This document shows, one piece after another, positions 1 to 5,635 of a stretch of DNA of 5,635 nt (position 1 is its first letter; every line of letters starts with the position of its first letter). The notes beneath the pieces were generated by a model. It saw only the letters and a list, made by a program, of their open reading frames with translations. It did no database searches and was not told where the DNA came from. The translations under genes were made by a program, and so were the position numbers. The stretch spans positions 1 through 5,635 of the forward strand of contig JBEKLQ010000158.1 of the NCBI GenBank assembly GCA_050010115.1, written 5' to 3'. Source of the stretch: JAKACA01 sp050010115 (GTDB lineage: Bacteria; Actinomycetota; Acidimicrobiia; Acidimicrobiales; Bog-793).

Positions 1-60
1 GTGCCGGCGCCGGCTCCCAAGCTCGCGCCCAAGCCCGCGCCCGCGCCGGCGCCGGCCTGA
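1..60 (+). CDS. C-terminal end of an Ala/Pro/Lys-rich protein (partial)
   Basis: Frame 1 is open from the window edge to a TGA at 58-60 and reads VPAPAPKLAPKPAPAPAPA. The Ala-Pro run with two spaced lysines resembles the disordered tails of some actinobacterial envelope or DNA-binding proteins. The family cannot be told because the folded part lies outside the window. The next gene starts 17 bases after the stop on the same strand, which suggests one transcription unit. Frame 2 is also open here, and GC-rich low-complexity DNA can look coding by chance, so the frame choice rests on the regular A/P/K pattern and the short gap to the next gene. Confidence 0.45.
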   Translation: MPAPAPKLAPKPAPAPAPA

Positions 61-67
61 GCCAGCC

Positions 68-71
68 GAGG
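68..71 (+). promoter_or_regulatory. Ribosome binding site of the GNAT gene
   Basis: GAGG, followed by T, lies 6 bases upstream of the GTG at 78 and supports that codon as the start. A second in-frame GTG three codons later (87) would be spaced too far from it. Confidence 0.5.
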
Positions 72-77
72 TAGCCG

Positions 78-569
78 GTGGCGACCGTGGCGATCCGGAC
101 GGCTACGTCCGCGGCCGAGTTCGAGCACGTCGGCGCGCTCGTCCGTGAGTACGTCGAGTCGTTGCCATTCGTTCTCGACTTTCAGGATATCGACCGCGAG
201 CTCGCCCACCTGAGTGAGGAGTACGGCCCTCCGGGCGGCTGCGCCCTGCTGGCCGAGATCGATGGCGTGCCAGTCGGATGTGTCGCCCTGCGGCCACTCG
301 AGCCGCCGCTGATTGCCGAGCTGAAACGCATGTACGTCAAGCCCGAAGCCCGACACCAGGGTGCCGGCATGGCGCTCGCCAGCGCGGCACTCGACGCGGC
401 GACCGAGCTCGGCTACGAACGGGTGCGCCTCGACACCGTGGCCGAGATGGTGGCGGCGGCGAGGGTGTACGAGGCGCTGGGTTTCTTCGAGATCGAGCCG
501 TATCGTCACAATCCGTTGCCGACCGCTCGTTTTTACGAGGTGAGGCTCAGCGCGGCAGGCTCTGGGTAA
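78..569 (+). CDS. GNAT-family N-acetyltransferase
   Basis: This 163-residue protein has the length and layout of a single-domain GNAT enzyme, a cytosolic protein that moves the acetyl group of acetyl-CoA to an amine. The central strand and acetyl-CoA pyrophosphate loop are clear: LKRMYV at 82-87, then R92-H-Q-G95-A-G97, matching the R/Q-x-x-G-x-G/A motif. The motif-B end of the fold is YEALGF at 131-136, followed by a closing strand (RFYEVRLS, 151-158). The GTG start is supported by a GAGG site 6 bases upstream. The TAA stop overlaps the ATG of the MMPL transporter (TAATG), so the two are probably translated together. The acceptor is unknown: the family covers small amines, antibiotics, amino acids and protein N-termini. 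A role linked to what the transporter moves is inference from the overlap only. Confidence 0.9.
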   Translation: MATVAIRTATSAAEFEHVGALVREYVESLPFVLDFQDIDRELAHLSEEYGPPGGCALLAEIDGVPVGCVALRPLEPPLIAELKRMYVKPEARHQGAGMALASAALDAATELGYERVRLDTVAEMVAAARVYEALGFFEIEPYRHNPLPTARFYEVRLSAAGSG

Positions 570-2932
570 TGCACGCCTTCTTCGCCGGTCTCGGGCGCTT
601 CACCGTCAAGTTCCGTTGGGTGCTCGTGGCTGTCTGGATCCTGGGCACGGGCCTGGCCGTCCACTCGCTGCCTTCGCTCGGCAGCGTCGTGAACAACAAC
701 AACACGGCGTTCCTGCCGGCCAACGCTCCCGACGTCAAGGCGGCGGACCTGGCAGCACCGTTGATCGGCAAGGAGAGCCTCGAGCCGGTCACGATCCTGG
801 CGTACGTGCCGTCGGGTCGGCCGACGCCCGCCGACGTCAAGGCCGTCGAAAGGGAGGTGAACCTCGCTCGCGCCGTTCCCAACGTGAAGCAGGTGGAGTT
901 CGTCGGCCTCTCGCCGGACAACAAGGCTTTCCAGCTGACAGCGCTGTCCGACATCGCCGGCTTCAGCCCGATCAAAGCCGAGGACGCGATCAACGGGGTG
1001 CTGGCGACATTCCCCAAGGTGCACGCGTCGGCTGGCCTGTCGTTCTACGTCGGGGGTCAGGTGGCCGACGCCGTCTACCAGAACAAGCAGTCGGCCTCGA
1101 CGGGCAACGAGACTGAGGACCTGTCCGTGCTGTTCATCATCCTGCTCTTGCTGCTGATCTTCCGGTCCCTCCTGGCGCCGTTCGTCACGCTGCTTCCCGC
1201 GTTCATCGTCCTGCAACTCTCGGGCTCGATCATCGGCGAGCTCGGGGCGCACGCCGGGCTCAAGGTCTCGCAGATCTCTCAACTGCTGCTGATCGTGATC
1301 GTGCTCGGGGCCGGGACCGACTACGGGCTCTTCCTGGTGTTCCGTGTGAGGGAGGGTATCCGGGACGGTTTCGAGCCCCGTGACGCCGTCGCCCACGCCG
1401 TCGCCCGGGTGGGCGAATCGATCTCGGCCTCGGCGGGCACGGTCATCCTCGCCCTGCTCAGCTTGCTGTTTGCCACGTTCGGGATCTACCACGACCTCGG
1501 CATCCCGCTCGCCATCGGGATCGCCACGATGCTGCTGGCGGGCCTGACGCTGCTGCCGGCGCTGCTCGCGATCTTGGGCGGTGCCGTCTTCTGGCCGTCG
1601 CGGCCTCGTGCCGGCCAAGCCCAAGGTGGCTTGTGGGGCCGCATCGCCGGGCGCATCGTGCAGCACCCGTTGCCGACGCTCGCTGTCGGCCTGGTGGCTT
1701 TCGGCGCCCTGGCATCCGGAGTGGCCTGGTACGCGCCCGCCGGGTTCGGCGGGGCGACGAGCGCTCCCGCCGGTACCGAGGCGGCGGTCGCGGACCACCT
1801 GCTGGCGGTTCACTTCCCTCACTCGTCGGCGAACCCGACGAACCTCGTGCTCGAGTACCGGCAGTCGGTTTGGCAGGACCCCGAGTTGCTCGTGAAGGCT
1901 CAGGAGTCGCTCGAGGCGTCCGGCCAGTTCCTCACGCTCAGTGGGCCGTTGTCACCTGGTGGGGCATCGATCACGCCGTCCGAGCTCGAGCAACTGCACG
2001 CCCGGTTCGGTGCGCCGAAGGCCTTGTCGCCGATCCCGCCGAAGGGCGTCTCCCTGAGTCTGTACGAGGAGTACCGAGGCGAGGCGTTCTTCGTCAGTGC
2101 TGCCGGCACCGTTGTCCAGTTCGAGGCGTCGATGAAGGCGGGACACGGGAACCCGGGAAGCACGGCAGCGCTGAATGCGGTGCCGGAGATCCGGACGGTG
2201 CTTGCCCGCGCGGCCGCCGCTTCGGGTGCGATCGCCAACGGCGTCGCCGGCGAAGCACCCGCGCTCTACGACATCAGCGCCACGTCGGATAGCGACCTCG
2301 TCCACATCATCCCGCTGGCTGCGCTCGCTATCGCCCTGCTGCTCGCCCTCGTGCTCCGCAGCCTGGTGGCACCCCTGTACCTCATCGCCAGTGTCGTGCT
2401 GAGCTACCTCGCAGCGCTCGGACTCGCATCGCTCGTGTTCATCGTGCTCGGCCACAGCGGAGGGCTCACCTTCCTCTTACCCTTCTTGATGTTCATCTTC
2501 CTCTTAGCCTTGGGCGAGGATTACAACATCCTCGTCATGACGCGGATACGGGAAGAGGCGCACGACCACAACTTGCGTGAAGCGGTGGTGCGGGCGGTTG
2601 GCCTGACCGGACCGACGATCACGTCGGCCGGGCTCGTGCTCGCGGGCACGTTCGGAGTGCTCACGTTCACCAGCAGCAGCGGTTCGGGTGGCAGCCAGAT
2701 CCGGGACATCGGCGTGGGGCTCGGCGTCGGGATCCTGATGGACACGTTCCTCGTCCGCACACTGCTCGTGCCCTCGACCGTGTCCCTGCTCGGCCGGTGG
2801 AACTGGTGGCCGGGGCGGGTTGGAGAAGGGATGGGTTTCCCTGGGGGCTCGGGTGACACTGACATGGAGGTGCCGGCAGGCCCGGCCGGTGACTCCGTGG
2901 CTCGAGCTGCGGCAGGCGGAGTAGCGGAGTAG
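569..2932 (+). CDS. MMPL-family (RND superfamily) membrane transporter
   Basis: The 787-residue protein is a two-repeat MMPL transporter of the inner membrane, a proton-driven family that exports lipids and other hydrophobic or toxic molecules. The first membrane helix is near 15-33. A periplasmic-type domain runs to about 183, then a block of five hydrophobic helices (about 185-342). The layout repeats: helix 368-388, external domain to about 575, helices 578-742. The paired Asp-Tyr residues used for proton relay in MmpL proteins are present in both halves: GTDY at 249-252 and GEDY at 649-652. LGRWNWWP (741-748) marks the usual end of the conserved fold. Beyond it lies a Gly/Ala-rich tail of about 40 residues. 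The ATG at 569 is chosen because it overlaps the GNAT stop; the frame is open upstream to 278, but that stretch lies inside the GNAT gene. No strong ribosome site precedes it, which fits coupling. The stop lies in the second unit of an octamer repeat array. The substrate is unknown. Confidence 0.93.
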   Translation: MHAFFAGLGRFTVKFRWVLVAVWILGTGLAVHSLPSLGSVVNNNNTAFLPANAPDVKAADLAAPLIGKESLEPVTILAYVPSGRPTPADVKAVEREVNLARAVPNVKQVEFVGLSPDNKAFQLTALSDIAGFSPIKAEDAINGVLATFPKVHASAGLSFYVGGQVADAVYQNKQSASTGNETEDLSVLFIILLLLLIFRSLLAPFVTLLPAFIVLQLSGSIIGELGAHAGLKVSQISQLLLIVIVLGAGTDYGLFLVFRVREGIRDGFEPRDAVAHAVARVGESISASAGTVILALLSLLFATFGIYHDLGIPLAIGIATMLLAGLTLLPALLAILGGAVFWPSRPRAGQAQGGLWGRIAGRIVQHPLPTLAVGLVAFGALASGVAWYAPAGFGGATSAPAGTEAAVADHLLAVHFPHSSANPTNLVLEYRQSVWQDPELLVKAQESLEASGQFLTLSGPLSPGGASITPSELEQLHARFGAPKALSPIPPKGVSLSLYEEYRGEAFFVSAAGTVVQFEASMKAGHGNPGSTAALNAVPEIRTVLARAAAASGAIANGVAGEAPALYDISATSDSDLVHIIPLAALAIALLLALVLRSLVAPLYLIASVVLSYLAALGLASLVFIVLGHSGGLTFLLPFLMFIFLLALGEDYNILVMTRIREEAHDHNLREAVVRAVGLTGPTITSAGLVLAGTFGVLTFTSSSGSGGSQIRDIGVGLGVGILMDTFLVRTLLVPSTVSLLGRWNWWPGRVGEGMGFPGGSGDTDMEVPAGPAGDSVARAAAGGVAE

Positions 2933-2992
2933 CGGAGTAGCGGAGTAGCGGAGTAGCGGAGTAGCGGAGTAGCGGAGTAGCGGAGTAGCGGA
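2916..2992 (+). repeat. Tandem octamer array, (GTAGCGGA) x9 plus a partial unit
   Basis: Nine perfect head-to-tail copies of GTAGCGGA fill 2921-2992, preceded by the partial unit GCGGA at 2916-2920. The left end overlaps the last codons of the MMPL transporter; its TAG stop (2930-2932) is in the second full unit. Because 8 is not a multiple of 3, each plus-strand frame cycles through the same eight codons, including TAG, so the array stops translation in all three frames. The minus strand is open in all frames and would read SATPLLRY over and over. Changing the copy number would not alter the transporter as long as two units remain. The perfect copies suggest recent slippage expansion. Confidence 0.95.
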
Positions 2993-3033
2993 GAGCCAGC
3001 TATCCGCACCCGACTGCGTGTTCGGGCGGGTCG

Positions 3034-3074
3034 TGTACGCGTTTTGTTCCGACAGGTGGAACAAAACGCGTACA
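3034..3074. terminator. Perfect 17-bp inverted repeat between convergent genes, candidate bidirectional terminator
   Basis: The left arm, 3034-3050 (TGTACGCGTTTTGTTCC), is the exact reverse complement of the right arm, 3058-3074, with a 7-base loop GACAGGT. It lies between the plus-strand transporter and the minus-strand hydrolase, where a two-way terminator is expected. No T-run follows either arm; the only T-run, TTTT, is inside the stem. It is therefore not a textbook intrinsic terminator, though such stems are common at gene ends in high-GC actinobacteria. It could instead be a dispersed palindromic element or a protein-binding site. Each arm contains the palindrome ACGCGT. Confidence 0.6.
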
Positions 3075-3107
3075 GCGTCGCCGGCTGAGCTGACAGGCGC
3101 CGCGAAG

Positions 3108-4085
3108 CTACACAGGCCGTACCTCAGCGAGAAACTCGAGCAAGAGGCGGTTCACATCGTCCGGCTTCTCCTGCTGGATCCAGTGGCCGCAGCCTTCGAG
3201 GATGTGGGAGCCCCGTAGCGCCGGCAGCGTCTCGGGAAAGCGAGCAATCGCCTGAGCACCCCAAACGGTCGGGCCGTCGTGGTCGCCGCCGATGAACAGC
3301 GTCGGCACGGTGATCGGCCGGCCCCGGAACGCCGCCAGATCAGCCCAGTCGCGGTCCAGGTTGCGGTAGCGGTTCAGGCCGCCGGTCAAGCCCGTGCGCT
3401 CGAACTCGGCGACGTAGACGTCCAGGTCCTCGGCGGGGAGCCAGGGCATCTCACCTTCAGGCTGGACCAGCAGGTCCTTCATCCGCGCGCCTTTCGGAAC
3501 CACGGCGAACCGGGTCGCTTCGGGAGGGGCCCCCGCCGCGCCTCCATAATAGAAACCCGTAATCCACCCCCTCACATCCTCCTCCGCCTCCGCATCGGCG
3601 CGGCCGGGCTCCTGAAAGTAGTTCATGTAGAACTCGGCATCGTCGCCGAACAGCTCGGCGAAGACCTTCGTCGGGGGCTGCACGCTCGGCGGTGCATAAG
3701 GAACGCTCAGCAGGGCCAGGGCGGAGAACAGATCGGGGCGCAGCAGGGCGGAGCACCATGAGATCGGGGCGCCCCAGTCGTGGCCCACGATCACGACGTC
3801 CTCGACCCCGAGCGCTTCAGCGAGCCGGACATTGTCGGCAACGTGGCGCACCATGCGGTAGTCCTCGATCGCTTCCGGCCTCGACGAGCGCCCGTAGCCG
3901 CGGACGTCGATGGCGACGGCCTTGTAGCCGGCCTCGGCGAGGACGAGCAGCTGGTGTCGCCACGAATAGGAGGTCTCCGGGTAGCCGTGGACGAGGAGGA
4001 CGACGGGCCCCTCGCCTTGCTCGACGGCGTGGATCGTGACGTCGTCGAGCTTGTAGTGATGGTGCCGATGGCCGTTGTCGCTCAT
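3108..4085 (-). CDS. Alpha/beta-hydrolase, epoxide hydrolase type
   Basis: The 325-residue protein is a soluble alpha/beta-hydrolase whose landmarks fit epoxide hydrolases, which open epoxides to diols through an Asp ester intermediate. Residues 33-36 are H-G-Y-P, the HGxP oxyanion motif, within HGYPETSYSWRHQ. The nucleophile elbow is G-H-D-W-G at 101-105, giving D103 instead of the Ser of esterases. Tyrosines suited to holding the epoxide oxygen lie in the cap region (Y153 or Y156 in FYMNYFQEPG, and Y240 in LNRYRN). The likely acid is D270 in GGDHDGPTVWG, and the catalytic His is H301 in GCGHWIQQEKP. There is no signal peptide; the N-terminus carries a short His cluster (residues 6-10). Its ATG overlaps the stop of the upstream oxidoreductase (ATGA), so translation is coupled; the open frame upstream of this ATG lies inside that gene. 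Haloalkane or haloacetate dehalogenases share the Asp nucleophile, but the cap tyrosines favour epoxide hydrolase. Confidence 0.88.
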   Translation of the reverse strand: MSDNGHRHHHYKLDDVTIHAVEQGEGPVVLLVHGYPETSYSWRHQLLVLAEAGYKAVAIDVRGYGRSSRPEAIEDYRMVRHVADNVRLAEALGVEDVVIVGHDWGAPISWCSALLRPDLFSALALLSVPYAPPSVQPPTKVFAELFGDDAEFYMNYFQEPGRADAEAEEDVRGWITGFYYGGAAGAPPEATRFAVVPKGARMKDLLVQPEGEMPWLPAEDLDVYVAEFERTGLTGGLNRYRNLDRDWADLAAFRGRPITVPTLFIGGDHDGPTVWGAQAIARFPETLPALRGSHILEGCGHWIQQEKPDDVNRLLLEFLAEVRPV

Positions 4086-5100
4086 AGCTTGACGACCACC
4101 TTGCCCGTGTTGGCCGCGGTGAACAAGAGGTTCAGGGCATCGGGTGCGTGCTCTAACCCTTCGACGACGTGCTCGACATGGCGCAGCTTGCCCTCGAGCA
4201 GCCAGCCGAGGATCTCCGCCTGCGCCTCGGGGAAGCGGTTCACGTAGTCGAGGATGATGAACCCCTCCATCCGACCTCGGCGAGGGATGAGGTTGATGTA
4301 GTTGCACGGTCCGGGCGGGAGCTCGGTCTCGTTGCATGCGGCGATGGCGCCGCAGAGCACGACGTGACCCCGCATGGCCAGTTGGCCGAGCGCCACGTTC
4401 AGGATGTCCCTCCCGACGTTGTCGAAGTAGACGTCGACCCCCCTCGGGCAGTGCTCGTGCAGCCGCGCTGCCAGACCGTCCCGCCGGTAGCCGACCGCCG
4501 CATCGAAGCCCAACTCGTCGACCACGAACGCGCACTTCTCAGGACCGCCGGCGATGCCCACGACCTTCGAGGGTCCTTTCAGCTTGGCGATCTGGCCGAC
4601 CGTCGCGCCCGTAGCACCTGCCACGCCGGAGACGACCACGGTGTCGCCTTCCTGCAGCCTGCCGACGTCGAGCAGACCGAAATAGGCCGTCATGCCCGCG
4701 ATGCCGAACACGTGAGGGCCGTGGGCGCGTCGAGCCCCGGTGGGATCGCCTGCATCGCGCCCGCGCCCTCGCTCGCGCTTGCGCCGGCAACGGCGTGGTC
4801 CTGCCACCCCACTGTTCCCAACACGAGATGGCCCACACGGTAGCGGTCGCTGTTCGACTCGACGACCTTGCCGATGCCGCCGCTGCGGATGACGTCGCCG
4901 ATGCCGATCGGCGGCAGGTAGCCGGGAGCATCGTTCATCCAGGTCCGGATCGTGGGATCGATCGACAGGTAGCGCACCTTGACCAGCGCCTCGCCCGGCC
5001 CTGTCTTCGGTGCCGGGGCCTGGTCGAGGCGCACCGTGCCGGCATCGACCATGCCAGTGGGGCGGCTGGCGAAGAGCATGCGCCGGTTGGCTTCGAGCAT
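4082..5100 (-). pseudogene. NADP-dependent oxidoreductase (zinc-independent MDR, alkenal/prostaglandin reductase type), frameshifted
   Basis: Two abutting minus-strand frames encode the two halves of one protein. The first, from ATG 5100, gives residues 1-130 (NRRMLFASRP, the catalytic-domain LSIDPTIRTWM at 45-55) and then drifts into six unrelated residues and a TGA at 4692-4690. The second frame resumes at about 4711 with VFGIAGMTAYFGLLDVG and runs to TGA at 4084-4082. One extra base near 4710-4711 would join them into about 339 residues, the usual family length. The second half carries the nucleotide-binding AGATGATVG (161-169), FDNVG (226-230) and RMEGF (277-281). No zinc ligands are seen. 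Intact relatives use NADPH to reduce the C=C bond of enones and alkenals in the cytosol. The start is supported by AAGGAG 6 bases upstream. The stop overlaps the hydrolase start. If the shift is real the enzyme is probably dead. A sequencing or assembly error is equally possible because both halves are well kept and no slippery heptamer is visible. If translation restarts, ATG 4693 would give the C-terminal part. Confidence 0.85.
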
Positions 5101-5106
5101 CAGGGG

Positions 5107-5112
5107 CTCCTT
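5107..5112 (-). promoter_or_regulatory. Ribosome binding site of the oxidoreductase
   Basis: On the minus strand AAGGAG stands 6 bases before the ATG at 5100-5098. It picks this start over the in-frame ATG at codon 8 (5079). It is the strongest ribosome site in the window and marks this gene as first in its operon. The 129-base gap to the tRNA gene should hold the operon's promoter, but I see no convincing -35/-10 pair. Confidence 0.75.
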
Positions 5113-5229
5113 GTCGTTGGCGCCCCGAGCCTTTCACACCGCACCAGCAGCGATGGCCAGCTGACCTTCAGGCCGCCCGGCGCGGCGGGTGTACCGTCAG
5201 CATGGCCAAGTCAGCACCGGCCTGTCGGC

Positions 5230-5302
5230 GGGCCCGTAGCTCAGTGGTTAGAGCAGAGGACTCATAATCCTTCGGTCGCAGGTTCGAACCCTGCCGGGCC
5301 CA
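5230..5302 (+). tRNA. tRNA with anticodon CAT, probably tRNA-Ile2 (lysidine type)
   Basis: A full cloverleaf folds. The acceptor GGGCCCG (5230-5236) pairs with CGGGCCC (5295-5301), followed by discriminator A5302. The D stem is GCTC/GAGC with an 8-base loop. The anticodon stem GAGGA/TCCTT has loop CTCATAA, giving anticodon CAT at 5263-5265. The variable region has 5 bases, and the T arm is GCAGG-TTCGAAC-CCTGC. CCA is not encoded (CTA follows). CAT tRNAs may be initiator Met, elongator Met or the minor Ile tRNA. The C4-G69 and C5-G68 pairs are those known to guide TilS to tRNA-Ile2, and the D loop and anticodon arm closely match E. coli ileX. The initiator is unlikely because the anticodon stem lacks its three G-C pairs. 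Such a tRNA would read AUA after C34 is changed to lysidine. A weak promoter-like TTCAGG-19-TACCGT lies at 5167-5197. Confidence 0.93.
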
Positions 5303-5517
5303 CTAAAAGTCCTGCTCAGAGTGGGTGTCGGGAACTGATCGGTTAGCACCGTTCCGTCGCGTCCCAACAATTTGTTCGGCGTGATCGGAAGGGTCGGCTC
5401 CGCTGACGCCAAGGCCGCCATGGAGGCGGCTCTTCTTGCTGAAGACCATCCTGGACCGGGCAGGCACGGCTCGGTCCGTTGTTGGCGCGATCCGAGAGGC
5501 GGGTGAGATTGCAGCAT

Positions 5518-5635
5518 GTTGCGTCCTGGAAACTGGACAAGGCCAGCGGGTGCGAGTCCCGTCCGGGTAATCGCCGGAGAGCCCGGTAGCAGGCCCCGGT
5601 CAGCGGTCGAGAGGCCGCGGGCTGAGCGGGGCGTC
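5518..5635 (+). ncRNA. Structured RNA start, candidate group II intron domain I (partial)
   Basis: No good reading frame covers this end, but hairpins follow one another. GTCC/GGAC (5523-5526 with 5535-5538), plus one inner pair, is capped by the tetraloop GAAA (5529-5532). CGGG/CCCG (5547-5550 with 5558-5561) encloses TGCGAGT. CCGGG/CCCGG pairs 5563-5567 with 5582-5586, or CCGG with CCGG at 5574-5577. A long hairpin runs from GCCCCG (5593-5598) to CGGGGC (5627-5632) and holds GCGGTC-GAGA-GGCCGC (5603-5618), another GNRA tetraloop. A GTGCG string at 5550-5554 and the GGGTGCGAGTCCC context resemble the 5' part of bacterial group II introns, but this is from memory and the catalytic domain V is not in view. 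The boundary is approximate. The 215 bases between this and the tRNA show no convincing gene. Confidence 0.4.

Noticed and set aside
1..60. GC-rich direct repeats of GCGCCGGC/GCGCCCGC type as a repeat element
   Set aside because: They are explained by Ala-Pro codons of the partial protein and are irregular.
278..568. Upstream in-frame extension of the transporter to an ATG at 278
   Set aside because: The extra 97 residues are Arg-rich, lie inside the GNAT gene and have no transporter features. The protein begins properly at the TAATG overlap.
533..1822. Long minus-strand open frame of 429 residues opposite the GNAT/MMPL genes
   Set aside because: It is Arg/Gln/Glu-rich low-complexity sequence with no domain, fully antisense to the well-supported transporter. 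Long antisense frames are common in GC-rich DNA.
2504..3064. Minus-strand frames across the octamer array encoding repeats of SATPLLRY
   Set aside because: The repeat simply has no stop on that strand. The rest of the frame is antisense to the transporter and shows no protein family.
4086..4535. N-terminal extension of the hydrolase frame to 4535
   Set aside because: These 150 residues are out-of-frame sequence of the oxidoreductase gene. The ATG at 4085 gives a normal epoxide hydrolase N-terminus and the ATGA overlap.
5339..5506. Plus-strand open stretch reading RPNNLFGVIGRVGSADAKAA, possible small gene or gene remnant after the tRNA
   Set aside because: It reads a little like protein, but at most 55 codons are open, there is no clear ribosome site or start (only GTG 5381), and I recognise no family.
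5248..5517. Minus-strand 89-residue frame ending SGPGRVRTCDRRIMSPLL
   Set aside because: Its C-terminal part is the reverse strand of the tRNA gene, a well-known source of false proteins.
5521..5600. Possible cobalamin riboswitch, from the GGTGCGAGTCC string
   Set aside because: The conserved B12-box parts that should follow (GCnGnCCCGC, ACTG) are absent, so the resemblance is limited to one short string.

Overview
The window is GC-rich, gene-dense DNA with GTG and ATG starts, stop/start overlaps between neighbouring genes, and a tRNA gene whose 3' CCA is not encoded. Together with the actinobacterial look of the MMPL transporter, this suggests a high-GC actinomycete-type bacterium (Actinomycetota, possibly an uncultured lineage). 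The phylum is an inference; no marker gene fixes the species.

Left part (1-2932, plus strand): the last codons of an Ala/Pro/Lys-rich protein, then a GNAT-family N-acetyltransferase, then a full-length MMPL/RND-family membrane transporter. The acetyltransferase stop and transporter start share a base (TAATG), so the two are almost certainly co-translated. The transporter ends inside a tandem array of an 8-base unit, which supplies its stop codon.

Middle (2933-3107): a gap between convergent genes holding the rest of the octamer array and a perfect 17-bp inverted repeat with a 7-base loop, a candidate two-way terminator or dispersed palindromic element.

Right part (3108-5100, minus strand): a two-gene operon read leftwards. 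The first gene is a zinc-independent MDR-family NADP-dependent oxidoreductase (prostaglandin/alkenal reductase type). The second is an alpha/beta-hydrolase with all the landmarks of an epoxide hydrolase. They overlap by ATGA. The oxidoreductase is split by a one-base frameshift near 4710; both halves are otherwise intact. The pair looks suited to reactive enones/aldehydes and epoxides, but the substrates cannot be read from sequence.

Right end (5230-5635): a plus-strand tRNA with anticodon CAT, whose acceptor stem and arms resemble the minor isoleucine tRNA (tRNA-Ile2, lysidine-modified) more than tRNA-Met. It is followed by about 215 bases with no convincing gene. The last ~115 bases are rich in hairpins, including two with GNRA tetraloops, and look like the start of a structured RNA cut off by the window, perhaps domain I of a group II intron. 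That end and the octamer/palindrome spacer are the least ordinary parts of the window.
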